64,000 bases of DNA, taken from Trichosporon coremiiforme. Its lineage: Eukaryota; Basidiomycota; Tremellomycetes; Trichosporonales; Trichosporonaceae. The DNA lies in contig BCJJ01000004.1 in NCBI GenBank assembly GCA_039545355.1, forward strand, positions 186,001-250,000. Reading direction: 5' to 3'. This document shows, piece after piece, positions 36,923 through 49,100 of this stretch (the first letter of the stretch is position 1; every line of letters begins with the position of its first letter). The position numbers and the translations under genes are program-made. Below the pieces are notes generated by a model. It did no database searches. It was not told the DNA's origin and saw nothing but the letters and a program-made list of their open reading frames with translations.

Positions 36923-38691
36923 GGTGGTTAGAGTGATGTTGCGATGACGATGGCTCGAGACTGCGTTCTGCTGGGGAGTGCGTTGTGCTCGCTGCCTCCT
37001 GACTGTCTCTCGCACCGAGGTAGATCCTGTTTCCCAGACCGGATCACCACTGGATGTATCTGCTGTCTCAGTGATTGAATGACGCTCAATGCCGCAAAGC
37101 GTCGCGCACTCACTTAGCCATAAGATTCCAGTGCACTTCGATCACGAACGTAATTCCTCACGAGGCACGGGCTGACACTCTCGCATACCGACGAAGACTT
37201 CCTGTTAAAGTTCGTGTGCACCACGCAATAGCTCGGGAACGGGTATATATTGATGCACGAACAACGAACAGGCTATCCGTTCGCGAGAGCTTGTGCGTAA
37301 TAGTGTCCAGAGAATACAGAGAGGCAGTGGATAATCTATTTCGGGCCCGGCAACGCGTGCAAGGCATCACTGGCTGACATCGTTGAACACTGGCTGCTGC
37401 ATGTACGCAGCCTGACAGCGTTAGGATGCACTGAATGTGTGCAAGCGATGAACTAGATGGTCTACTGGGTTTGCTTCTCACAGTACCTGGCGTCGTCGCC
37501 ATCCAAGTGTTCCGCTGGCTGGCCCGCCCTCGGCATTGCGCCGCTCTTTGGCGATCAAACGCGAGGAGCCACAGTATTCACGTGCTTCACGACCCTTCCG
37601 TTCTAGACTCGTGGGAGCTGGGTCATGGAATCAAGGTGTCGACCGAGGTATTGCGCTGGCCAGGTTCTGATACGAACCCTTGAGCGCATCGCATGCTGGC
37701 TGGCTACGCACTCCAGACCATTGTCATGCTTGAATTCTTTACCGATGACCAACAAACCATGTTCCCGTGTTCAATGGTCCGAAACGAGGGTTTGGATGAT
37801 GGCCCCACATTCAACCGTCAATGTCTCTCCCTCGGCATGCTCTCCTGTTGGTTGTCTATAGTGGAAACAAGGGGTCGCTCAATGTTCTTCGCAGCGTGCG
37901 ACCCAATGCCATTGGAAGCCGCTGCCGCCTTAGATATTGGAGTCCATCGGCCTCCCAGTGGTGCCGTCACGTAACATCCGGCTGATGCCGGAAGAAGCGG
38001 TCCGAAGTAAGGTGTCGCTCTAGCGAGGCTTCCTATATCAGTCTTGACGTCACCTGAGCGGAGACATGTAACAGGTGACACCCCGATATGAGACATGTCG
38101 TGAGTAAGCGCTGTGCTTGCGAACGTCAACATCGCCTTGCTTGAGGTTGAGGTTACCGAATCAGTATCATCATCTTGCTGTCCCCGCCGAGGGCGTTGAA
38201 CATATCCGTATCGAGCAACCGCACGCCGTCCAACATTGCGGATCCACCCCAGACCCATGTGCAGCATCAGCTACGGTATATAATTGCCTGTCTGCCTGGG
38301 AGCCTCCCTTGTTGGACTTTGGCAAGCTAGCTCGCTAAACTTGCGCTCAAACCCAAACAATTGACAGTTAACTGTAAATAATTTACACACAGCGACTCGG
38401 GGCCCGTGCATAGACCACTCCGGACTCTACTTTGTCATCCTCTCTCCGTCCATTATGTCTTGCCTTTCTCTCCGACGACGGCGACTGTGCGGTATCCCGA
38501 TTTGGCGGATGCAGCCCACCTCGTTGCTGGAAAACCCCCGGGGTCTGGCACACATGAGCTCGGCGGTCTTGTGCGAACGGCAGACTGTGCATTCTCATTC
38601 CCTTCACGATGTCACGAGGAAACACCAGAAGACTCAACCTGTGCCTTCGAAATTTCCGCCGAATCGTGCCCTTCCAAGCTCCGTACTGATG
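36923..38691. other. spacer between copies A and B
   Basis: 1.8 kb without a supported gene. A TATATA sequence near 37243-37250 lies about 320 bp upstream of copy A on its strand and may belong to its promoter. Confidence 0.4.
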
Positions 38692-40591
38692 CTAAGAGCT
38701 CGGCCGTTCCGCACCTCCGAGCAGCTTGACTTGCTTCGGAGGTGTCTCCTGGCAGCTCGCTCTCTGCCCCGCAAGCTCGGAGATGACTGGGGCTCCGGGC
38801 AACCTAGCCTCCTCGGGGACTATGGGAGGGTGCACGGGGGTAAGTCTAGCGATTACCGCCCTCGGCCCACCTGGCCCCCTGCGCTTCGTGCGTCCGGCAG
38901 ATGGAGCGCCACTTGTTCCGTCTGCCACAGCACCTTCGCCCGCCGCCCCGCTCGCTCCGTCGGTTGGCCCAAGCCTCCACTCATCTCTTTACAACGGAGG
39001 CAGTACGAGGCTATCTTCATGTAGGTCATGGTTGCCAAGAAGCGCGCCAGCGTCTTCCTCGTGCCGAACCTCTCGCAGTGGGGCAGGCCCCGGCTGCTTG
39101 AAGCCTTCAGACGGGGGCTGGGTATGGAATCGGGAGCTGTCGTCGGATGCGTTACGCGGTCCCACGTAAGGAGTAGCGTCGGTGTCGTCATCATCCTCAA
39201 CGAGGTCCAGGTCGCCATACCTATAGCGCGGCCTGCGTCTCCATATGAAGGCTGCCAGAGCGCCGAGGAGAATAACACCTAAAACAATACCGACGGTCGT
39301 ACCAGCGTGCCTGAGCTCATCACATTGGAGCTGGAGCCATTTCCGAATCCCGTTGTACTTGCAGTTTTCGTTCTTCTGCTTATCAGGATCGGGGACGCTG
39401 CGCGTCAGAGGGGCAGGGCGGAGATGGGCCAGCAAGACTAGTGACTACCCCTTGCCACAACCGGATCTTCGTAAATCCGCAATGGCTCAGCGCGCGGGGC
39501 GACGCCGTACCCGAAGCGTCCCAGCCGCCCCATAAACCGGTGACTCCTGGGTCTGATGGTCCATTGACTATGGCGAACCTGTATCGAACATCTGGGTCTA
39601 ACTGCTGGTTGAGGAGGTGCACGTTTGGTGTCACAACCGGTGTCTCGATCCGGATCAGTCGGTCCATAGTATCTGGAGTAGTTGACAGTACGATCCGGGT
39701 AGGTCTGGTTGCTCAAGGCTGGGTTACTACGAGTAGTACGACTCGGGATCGGATATAACCACGCTGTCGATCACGAATGGTGGGTCGAATACGAATGGGC
39801 ACTCCCCACCGTACCCAGGTGTCGAGTATCTGTGGCCTAGGACGGAGATGAAAGCCGCGTTGGGGGAAGTTCCACGAGTTTCGCTGTCGTGCTATCGAGA
39901 GAAGACGGATCGTTAGGTCCCATGTCAGAGCCTCCTGACCCGTCAAGGGCGCGGTCAACCATGTGTCATTTTGCATAGTGCCAGGCAGAGGAGAAGAGAA
40001 TCTGGCCCACCCAACAAGATCTCGGACATGTTGAGAGTGTGGTTACTGGCATGAGCTTTCGATAATCGGGGGTCTCACTCTTGAAGAGAAATGGTGTAGC
40101 TCGTAGTGATGTCGTTGACCCTCCAGCGTTGTGGGGATTCGAAATCCACAGAAACGTGGTACTGAGCGAAAGTGTTCTCATTGCTCACTACAGCATACAT
40201 GTCGGTGGACCCGTAGCTTATCATACGAATCTCGGCTGGCAGGAGAGCCTCCCAGTGTCTCCAACTAGGTGTGCAGGATACTTGAGGGACTTCGGGGCCC
40301 ACCTCTGACGAGACTAGTCATCGCTACGCTCACGCCAGTGCCGTTGAAAGTGTAGCCCATATTTGCACTTTAACTACGGCTCTCTCGCACATCGACGTCG
40401 AGTGCCCAGTTGGATGGGTCCTGGAGAGCCGAGCTTTCGACGCTGGAGATATAGGAGGAGTGCAACGTCCAAACGCTCAAACCGGGGTTGACGGGGTAGA
40501 TGGTACGGTTGAATTGGAAGTTCAGAGCGGAGACGTGGTTCGCAACGAGGAACGCTGATGACCACAAAACCACGGGAACGACCATGGTCAT
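38692..40591 (-). pseudogene. membrane glycoprotein B: decayed tandem copy
   Basis: Minus-strand paralog of copy A, recognisable along its length but broken. Preserved pieces are a signal peptide (MTMVVPVVLWSSAFLVANHV), FQFNRTIYPVNPGL, GYTFNGTG, RYSTPGYGGECPFVFDPPF, LLNQQLDPDVRYRFAIVNG, a membrane span (GIVLGVILLGALAAFIWRRR), YGDLDL and VRHEEDAGAL. Lesions seen: an in-frame TAA at 40370-40372 next to a deletion of about 9 codons; a frame change at about 40285-40300; further frame changes in the second ectodomain half (about 39990, 39920 and 39870); loss of the GT donor after VPDP (reads AT); a shift before the span; and a TAA at 38989-38991 exactly at the Tyr codon of the PPxY motif. Beyond it the frame continues to 38692 with RLPGAP-type tail motifs. 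A functional protein is very unlikely. Confidence 0.85.
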
Positions 40592-41173
40592 GAGTGATGT
40601 GGAGAGAGCAATGCTTGACCTGCACCTCCGTAATCCGCGAATCCTGGACCTCTTGTGTTCCCATTCTCGTCCGCTCAGGAAGGCAACTGGATGTGCGCGA
40701 GCGCTCGGCGTTCTGATGGCTGTCCATCTCCTACGCCTCAGCGCGCAATGCCCGCCAAGTCGAGGCACAGATTGTGGGTGGTCCGACGCCGCCCTTCTTC
40801 CTGAGCGAGCAGTCTGAGCTCTTCCAACCGCACCATAGCTGCCGGACGGGCCATGTACATCTGCATGTCGTATACACATAGCCCTTAGTCCCTGGGCCAA
40901 ATTCAGGGATCGTCACCCTGTGGTGATGGACAGAGGTGGTCAGTGCCATGAGGCGAGGTATCAGCGCAAGGAAAACCACCTCACACGCCTCTGACACGCA
41001 CACACTCAAACTCTTAAGCGCATCTGTCGAAGTAAGATTGAAGGCGCTCCTCGGGAAGAGGGGGACCGATGTCAACCGGAAGACGAGGTTGCACCATTTT
41101 TGCGCCAATTATTGAAAATTACCAGAAATTAATTCAAGATGAAGCTCCACGCTCTACTAATGCCGCAAAACGT
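40592..41173. other. spacer between copies B and C
   Basis: About 0.58 kb between the start of copy B and the tail end of copy C. It holds overlapping short frames only. Confidence 0.4.
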
Positions 41174-43158
41174 CTACCTGGGTGCTTCCTCGCCATACAC
41201 GACCCCCTTGCCCTTACCTCGCAAAGACGACCGCGGTGTCAGCATCTGAACCTCGTCAGATGTCCTAGACTCTGCCGATACCGTATGGCCCGGGGGACCG
41301 AGGTACTTGATCTCCTCCGACGTAAGAGCGTATGTCTCCATCGGGCTGCGGCCCCCCAATTCAGGCGAGATCTGGTGCGATCCCGAAGGGCGACCAAGGT
41401 ACTTGATCTCCTCGGGTGTCATGTCACTGTGGCTCTGGCCGGGTAGGCCGATATACTTGTTCTCCTCGCTGTGATGTCTCCGACAGTCGACGACTCCTAC
41501 CCCCGTACTCCCCGGCTCTGTCCTCCGCCCCCATGCCTCACTTCTCCGCGACGCTGACCTCCAGAGATCTCATTCCACTCCTCACGATACACGGGGGGAA
41601 GGACATCGACATCAACCCCCTCGCCTGGGAGGGCGCCTGCGTCCTCCTCGTGATGCACCACGCGCTGCCTGGGTGGCCGATACGCTTTCTCATCCATGAC
41701 GTCGGCAAGTTGTAGCCCCGATGGGGGGACATATGGCGTCGCGCTCGTGTCGTGCTGGATCTCCCCGTCGAGGTCGCCGGAGAAGTACCGCGCGCGCCGG
41801 CCGCGGAGTCCCCATGCCAGACCGGCGAGGAGGAGTATGCCCAATACGACGCCGATGACGGTACCTGCGATCGCGCCGCTGGACATGCCCTTGGACCCGG
41901 AGAAAGCCCCGGTGGCGGCACCAGACGCACCGGGTCCCGAAGCTGTCGGTATGGTTCCTGCAATGGGTGTCGTTGCGTTCTCCGGCTTCTTGGGGCCGGG
42001 CACGCTGTCGTCAGCCCGAGGCTGGGGTTTGAACTTGCGCTTGCCACAGCTGGATGCTGCTAAACTGGCATGGATTCCGCGATATCCAAGTTTCTGGATC
42101 GACCTGTCCCGTAGCTTGCACAAGGCCGTGTGCGTTCAGCGGCCCACTGGGACCACTGACAATGCCAAACAATACTGCACGCTTGCATTGAGCTGCTGGT
42201 TGAGCAGGTGCAGGAAGGCCGGGGGTGATCCTTCGACGAGTGATGTTGTTCACACTCCCCGGCTCGCTCTGGTATGACACATTGACGCCGGAGGGGTTGC
42301 CCGTATCGACGTGTGTGTAGTTGTCCTGGCTGGGACCGTAGAGTCTCCATCCTGCCAGGAGTGGTGGGTCAAATACGAACCGACACTCGCCACCCTCGCC
42401 TGGTTTCCGGAATCGGGGGCCGAGCACGGATAGGAAAGAGATGTTGGGCGGCAGCGAGATGATATTGCCAGTTGAGGCGTTCAGATCCATCAAACCGGAG
42501 CGCGAGCCGCCACCAGCCGTCAGTGCGTTCGACAGCCAGGTCTCATTCGCCGCCGTCACGGGCTGCGAGGGCCCGATCTGGGACGAGTTGGCGGAGCCTC
42601 CGTCATATTCAGCACGTTGCCACTGGCGTGAGCTCCTGCGATGGAAGGTGACTCACTCTTCAAGCGGGACGTTGTACAGGTACGTCAACTTCTCCACCCG
42701 GGCTCTGACACCCGGTGGCATGCTGACGGTCCCGACCCATTGGTTCTGCACGAGCTTCGTCATGTCGCTCTTTAGCGGTCCACATTGCGTTCGCTGGCGA
42801 GTAGCTCACTTCCACAGTCGCCATTTCAGGCGGCGTAGAGGGTGTTCTCAGCTCGACACGTAGCTGTCCCGGCTCCGGATCCTTGTAACTCGCACCGGAA
42901 GAGACGAGAAGTTCGATACCTGTCCCATTGAATTGGAATTGAAGCAGGGAAGATACGTTGCCGGCCGAGGGGGTGAAAGTCGAGCTTCCACTGTGAGGCG
43001 TTCTGGGGCGATGGGTGGTCGGACACGAACAGCGCTTGGGTGGAACTGAACACGAAGCCGGGGTTGATGCCGTAGATCGTCCGGTTGAAGTTGGGAGGTG
43101 AAGTGGGGTACTCCGTCCGCCCTGGGGTGCCGCGGAAGGAGCGGCCAGTGACGTCCAT
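41174..43158 (-). pseudogene. membrane glycoprotein C: decayed tandem copy with intact membrane/tail region
   Basis: Third paralog. The N-terminus lacks a recognisable signal peptide (MDVTGRSFRG) before NFNRTIYGINPGF. An extra T in a TTT run at about 42976-42978 shifts frame between WKLDF and TPSAGNVSS. FNGTGIELLV is followed by a plausible in-frame small intron near 42780-42820 (GTGAGC donor). Further frame changes lie near 42600, 42225 and 42165 (HLLNQQLNASVQY and FGIVSGPSG are in different frames), and one lies in a five-C run at 41500-41504. The stretch 41505-42000 is open and well conserved: VPGPKKPENA, KGMSSGAIAGTVIGVVLGIL, GDLDGE, HHEEDAGALP and LPPVYREEWN. Past the last shift come three tail repeats of the form E-E-[IN]-K-Y-[LI]-G-x-P, and the end GKGKGVVYGEEAPR resembles copy A. 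Confidence 0.75.
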
Positions 43159-45334
43159 CTTGCTCGTGATGATGAGTTGAGTTGAGATGTAGTGTCAACG
43201 GCACCATATGCTTCAGGCATGCTCGCTGCTAGGTCAGCGAGCAGCCCATGATATGGCTTCCAACCACTCCATGCCACTCCATGCTGAATAGTCGCGCGTC
43301 GCGGTGTTGATGGGGGCATGTGCATAGCATAAACGCATGGACGCAGACACTCTTAACACATAACCTTATCGCGGGAGATTCACCGCCTGACATAGCAAGC
43401 CCACGAGTCACTCGGGTTCCGGCATTGGCTATCCCAGCCATTGAGATGGTCTGCTGTCATGGATAAGTGGAGTTCGTCTTGAGGAGCATTCGGGTGGCGT
43501 CCGCGACTGCAGCTCTGGATGCGTCGGCCGCTGAACTATTGAACTGTCAAAGTCCGATTCATCACCCGGCAGCTCCCCTTCCTCAAGGTACGTTGTGGCC
43601 CTTAGGCCATCGCGGGCGTCATGGTGGTCGTCGAGGCAGTCCTGTCACAATCGACGGCCAAGAGACACTGCGAGCGCTCCGTGGGCCGAAGGAACGAGCA
43701 ACCGTCTGCGGAAAGTTGACGGCTCCGCTGCAGACGAACGGACAGACACAGGGAAGTGTATCATGTGGATGGAGCTTCCGGAGCTTCCTTAATCGGCGAC
43801 CGAAATGCAACTCCGTTGGAAAGCTGCGGGCGGTGCACCAATGCGGCGCAGATCGGACTTCCATTCCAGCGGCCTTCGGAACTTCGGAGTTCAAGCCCTG
43901 ATAAGGCGCAAGTTGCCATTCGCATTCGAACCACAGATCAGCCGTTGAGCCAGATGGCCAAGGATGTCCCGGAGGCTCATCTGACTCTGAGCACATGCAC
44001 TGCTTGCCCGGGTCACCGTCTCGCAATTTGGGCACCGCCTCCTCTGCGCTGTGATCTGCAGCATCACCGTGACAATTCGTCCAGAGCGTTGGGTAGTTTT
44101 GCAACGTGAGCACCTAGCAATACCATGTGTCCTAGGTGTCTGGAGCAGGTAGGGGTCGAGGGGCAGGCGGAGCAAGGAACACTTGAGCCTGTACCGACCG
44201 CTGCTTCCTTTGTCAGCTTGGTGCTTCAATCTCAAGTAGATGATGCACCGGGCGGGTGTGCAGAAGGACCAAAGACAGAGCGATCATTGCTGCTATGTCA
44301 TGTGTCGCGGAGCTAGTTGAGCAGCCTTACGAGGGCTCGAAGAAGTTAGTGGCCATAGACGGGGCACGCGATTATCATGGCTGTGTTGTGTCAGTGACGT
44401 GGCCACGTTGCTCACCCACAAGCCTGTAGCCTTCTCTGCCGAACGAAGCGAGGATAAGGTTTAGTGGGAGCACATGTGCTCCCTGATGCACTCGAAGACT
44501 GATCGTCCAGGCACGGAGCTGGTCAGCTAGTGGTAAGATCAGTAAAAGTCGTCAGCTGAGGGCAACAGTTGAACGGAAAGGTCGAGTGTCGATGGAAAGA
44601 AGGTTGTGACAGCAGTCGCGGTGCGCAAATGCGTGAGTGGAGGGCGGAGCAAGAGATGTGCTGTCGCAAGCCGGTTGCTGTGTGGTTGAAGTCTGTGAGC
44701 GAGTGTGCGCAGTGAAGGTCAGATTGAAAAGCAAGAAGGGATAAAAACGAAAGGAAGACAATCCTTGAGAAGTGTGATGGGCGGGTGAGTTGTGACAAGA
44801 CATGGCCCGGCCCGCCAGTGATCAGTGAAGATGTGAGGCGCCGAGGCCGCCCCCAGGCAGCACGCAGTCAATTGGCCTCGACGTCGGATCCTGGCCGGCC
44901 GGCGCCCACGGCTCAATACCGAGAGACAAGTCGGACTCTTCGCACCCGATCCCGACTCCCTCCTATGACTGCTGCACCGGAATCCGCGGTGTCACGGCCA
45001 CGAATAGCTCGTTCATGAGTCTATTCAAGACAGATCTGCAGAGCGGACCAGTGCAGCCGCTAAGTTTGACGCACTGCCGCAGTCCTCGTGGGAGCGTGTT
45101 GCACAAAAGCAGTGAATGCAAAGTATCAGGTCGTGATCGTCTTCAGGCTGTGGATGATCCCATTGGGGCTTGATGATGTTCGATGCCTGATGAGAGCAGA
45201 GCCGGCAGGTGCTGATGACGGAGGAGGGATAGTGACGGTCAGCACCTCGGTGGAGGTTAGGTGGAGGGTGGAGGGAGCAGCCGCTGACCTGAGACGTCCA
45301 TCCGCAGGGTCGGTTCAAGTCAGGCGCTGCGGCT
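43159..45334. other. gene-poor region with leader-like minus strand
   Basis: No convincing CDS. On the minus strand 44530-44780 is pyrimidine-rich, and the segment around 44540-44575 shares a block with the CMK1 5' flank (both read GTTCAACTGT then TGACGACTTT with a spacer), as if a promoter/leader had lost its gene. The region also carries the 18-bp palindrome listed separately. Confidence 0.4.
44466..44483. repeat. 18-bp perfect palindrome
   Basis: GGGAGCACATGTGCTCCC is its own reverse complement. It has a CACATGTG core containing an E-box (CACATG/CATGTG) and could be a dimeric factor site or a hairpin. It is intergenic. Confidence 0.85.
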
Positions 45335-46127
45335 GTGACTCTGCGCGCTCGTCTCGGAGGTGACTCGCATGCCCCCTTCACCCGTTCCAGAGATCACCAT
45401 TCTTTCTTCCATCCCACCCCATCCATCCTCACCCTTACCACTACAATCTTGCTCGCTGCGTTTGGACAGACTTCCGCGAACTGCTTTCTGTTTTCCAGCA
45501 ATCCATCGGCGGAGAGCACAGCCTGGGTCGAGACTCGCCCCCGCATTCCCTTAGGCGCCCTCTTCCTTGTACGGGTCACCGTTCAGGCGCTGGTCGAGCC
45601 CCACAGGACACTCACACGTGGCGGTCATAAACGCCCCCGTCCGGTGTTCCCTCCACCCTCTGCCCTCCGGACCTCGCCTGTGTCCTCGGCCCTACTGGCT
45701 CTCGCGAACTCTGGCTCTGGCCTTGGCCCTGGTCCTTCCCAGAGATCCCACACGTCTCCATCGTCCACCCTCACTACCTCCGTCACTGCTACTGCAAGTC
45801 GCACACTCACAGTCGCGACTCCAACCATCTCGCGTCACATCTTCCGCACACTTCTAACCACACCACCAGGTGCATGCCTTTCCCGTAAGGCATCACCTCC
45901 AACGCGGCCCCGCCTCTCTTGTTCAAAACAAGAGGGCGTCCCAAAAGTCAACCACCCCAGACTTAGACCAGTCGACTGTCGGTCACTTGGCTGTGTCTGT
46001 CACCACGCGCCCCGTTCAGTCCACCAGTACACCGCGCACTCTTCCTCGCGCCTCGCTCCCGGCCACCCCCTTCCTTCCACTTCCCCCTCTTTTCTGTCTT
46101 TACTCTTGGCCGCCCGGTCGGTAGGAA
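45335..46127 (+). promoter_or_regulatory. pyrimidine-rich leader/promoter of the YAK1-like gene with upstream ATGs
   Basis: About 0.8 kb of C/T-biased plus strand directly before the ATG at 46128. An ATG at 45369 opens a frame to 45554 in this leader, so upstream-ORF control or a leader intron is possible. A larger frame overlapping the leader has no ATG start and looks non-coding. Confidence 0.45.
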
Positions 46128-49100
46128 ATGTCCCGCCCCTCGTCGCTGCATCCTCGCGACACTGACGACGACTTCTCTCTACCGCTCTTCCAGTCTCACC
46201 CGCCCCCGACCCTCGCCTACCACCCTCCTGCTCCACCTTCCCAACCGCCCCTGTCCCCTCATCTTCCTCCTCCATCGACACAACACTCGCAACACCTCGG
46301 ACACCATCAACGACAGCAACGCGCGCATCGTGCCTCGCTCTCGGTTCAAACTCAGAATCCGCAGACGCCCGGCGGTTACTCGCCTTCGTCTTACGCCGGC
46401 AACGGCCAGGCTAACAACCGCCAGACGATGCATTTCCCCGCATCGTTTGCCAGCCCTTACGAAGACATGCCTCAACAGCACCACCACGGATCCAGCGCGC
46501 TCGGCAACCTGGCGCGTTCCGCTAGCCTGGGTACTGGACGAAGGAAGGACCCCTTCAAGTACGCAGCCGACGACGTGGAGAGCGGTATGGCCGGCGACGC
46601 CTGGGGCTCAGGATCGGGGTACGGACAAGGCGACAACCTTGCACCGGCCTACCGCGATAGCGACGTCGTCATGTCCCCTGGACGCCCAGGCTATACCGGC
46701 CCGTCATCCAACATGCCGCCTCCGCCGGTCCCGATGCCCCAGGCGCGTGTGAACGTATCGAGCCCTGCGAAGCCGGCACCGAGTCATTCGCAATCTCAGA
46801 CGTCCGCGCCCAGCAACCCCTACGTTCCTCGCGAAAGCGATGCTTGGCAGTCTTACCGCCGGAACTCGCACCACTCCAGCAGTGATGGATTATCGCTCTC
46901 GACTTCCCCCATGCCGAATTCGCCGGCGACCGCCTCCGCTCAGCAACCGCCGCAGTCCGGAGCTGGTCCATACGATCCGTCACCATCTGCATCCGACCAC
47001 GCCTTCCTTACTCCCCATGGCTCCCACAAGCCGTTGCCTCCAGGATCTCCACGCCAAGGGAACGCCCATTCTTCGTCTTCCCCAAGCCACGGATACAGGT
47101 CAAGTTCTGCCCATCGCCAAAGCTTTGCCGCGAGCCAACCCGTGACCCCAAGCGACAGGTACCACCCCACTTTCACAGCCTACGGATCGTCCTCCCGACC
47201 TCCGTCGTCCTCTAAGCAAGGATTCCGGACAGTGCGCAACGCCGACGACCTCAAGCCCAAAGTGTCCGCTCATCCCCAAGGCCGCCGCGCAGACCCGAAC
47301 GTGCCCGGAGCTTATCTCAGCGTAAGTACCAGGGGAAGAACGTCATTGCGATGCTAACCGAACAGCCTCTGAAGTGCCTTACATCCCAACTTCCTCAAAC
47401 CTACACGCTGTGCAACCCCTCGTTCCGGTACGAGACGACGGACAACCCTCGCCGCGTTCTCACGAAACCGAGCAAGCCCGTCTACAATGACGGCGCCGAC
47501 AACGAGGACTGGGACTACATTCTGTACGTGAATGACGTCCTCGGAGGTGACCACGGCGGCGACCGGTACCTCATCCTCGATGTCCTCGGTCAGGGCACGT
47601 TCGGACAGGTCGTCAAGTGCCAGAACATGCGTACGCATGACATCTGCGCCGTCAAGGTCGTCAAGAACAAGCCGGCCTACTTGAACCAGAGCAAGATGGA
47701 GGTCGCAATTTTGCAGCTGCTGAATCGTGACCACGATCCGCGTGACGAGCATCACATTCTGCGCCTTCAGGACTCGTTCACACACAAGAATCACTTGTGC
47801 CTTGTCTTCGAATGCCTCTCGTCTAACCTGTACGAGCTCATCAAGCAGAACCAATTCAAGGGCTTGAGCCTTCAACTCGTCCGCGTCTTCACTCAGCAGC
47901 TTCTGGACTGTCTTGCCGTACTGAAGGACGCACGGTTGATTCATTGCGATCTGAAACCAGAGAACATTCTTTTGAAGTCTCTGCAGTCGCCTTCGATTAA
48001 GGTCATCGACTTCGGCTCTGCGTGTCACGAACTCCAGACCGTGTACACGTACATCCAGTCGCGGTTTTACCGTTCTCCGGAAGTCTTGCTCGGTCTCCCG
48101 TATTCGACGTCAATCGACATGTGGTCTCTGGGCTGCATCGTTGTCGAGCTGTTCTTGGGACTTCCGATCTTCCCTGGCACGAGCGAGTACAACCAAGTCT
48201 CGCGCATTGTCGACATGATGGGGTGAGTTGTGGGAAGCAAATCCGGAAACTGACAACCAGACTGCCGCCGCAGCACCTGCTCGAAGTCGGCAAGCAGACG
48301 AACGAGTTCTTCAATTGCGTCGGTGTGGACGCCCATGGACACAAGCAGTACAAGCTGAAGCCAATGGACCAGTACGCGAGCGAGCACCGCACGAAGGAGC
48401 AGCCGAGCAAGCAGTACTTCAAGCAGACGAAACTGCCGGATATCATCAACGAGTACCCGCTCCCGAAGAAGAACACGAAGCAGGGTGATGTCGACCGCGA
48501 GATGCAGCAGCGGAAAGCCTTCATCAACTTTGTCGAGGGACTGCTGAACTTGGACCCGATCAAGCGATGGTCACCGCAACAGGCTGCCAAGCACCCGTTC
48601 ATCACGGGCGAGAAGTACACGGGCCCCTTCGAGCCTCCTCTCGCCCCTTCGAAGCGGCGAACAAATACGACGGCCAGTACAACGCCGTCTGCGTCGTCCT
48701 CATCGGGAACCGCAACGCAGAGCGGTTCATCGGCTACGACCCCGTCGAAGCAGAAGTACGGCGGCCTCGTTCAGAGCCCGACGACTGGTCGAGGACAGCG
48801 CGTCTACTCGGACGCTGCCGCGTACAACCACCAGCTCGCGCAACACCAGTACCAGACTGCGCAAGCCGCTGCTGCCCAAAACGCTGTCCGCCCTGGGCCG
48901 TTCTCGCCCGGCTACGAGCCGCAGTCGTCGTATAACAAGCCGCGCGTCTCGAGCCACCAGTTACCGATTCCGTCGTCGTGGCAGCAGCCCCCGCAGCAGC
49001 AGCAACAGTTGCCGCCACCTGCGCATCAGCAGCCGCTCGCCCCGCCGCAACAACAGCAGGGCCACTACCGCCTGCCGAGCGGGCAAGTGCCGTCGTCATC

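Noticed and set aside
42660..43325. 221-residue continuous frame across copy C
   Set aside because: Only its middle part (FTPSAGN to MATVE) matches the family. The conserved NRTIYGINPGF start lies in another frame, so the long frame is not the ancestral CDS.
43891..44235. Minus-strand frame with C-x-x-C and C-P-N-C pairs
   Set aside because: The cysteine spacing does not match a known zinc finger, and the surroundings have no gene-like features. Probably chance.
45335..46165. 276-residue open frame in the YAK1 leader
   Set aside because: It begins with GTG, not ATG, is Ser/Thr/Pro/Arg low-complexity and overlaps the true start in another frame. It is better explained as a C/T-rich leader.
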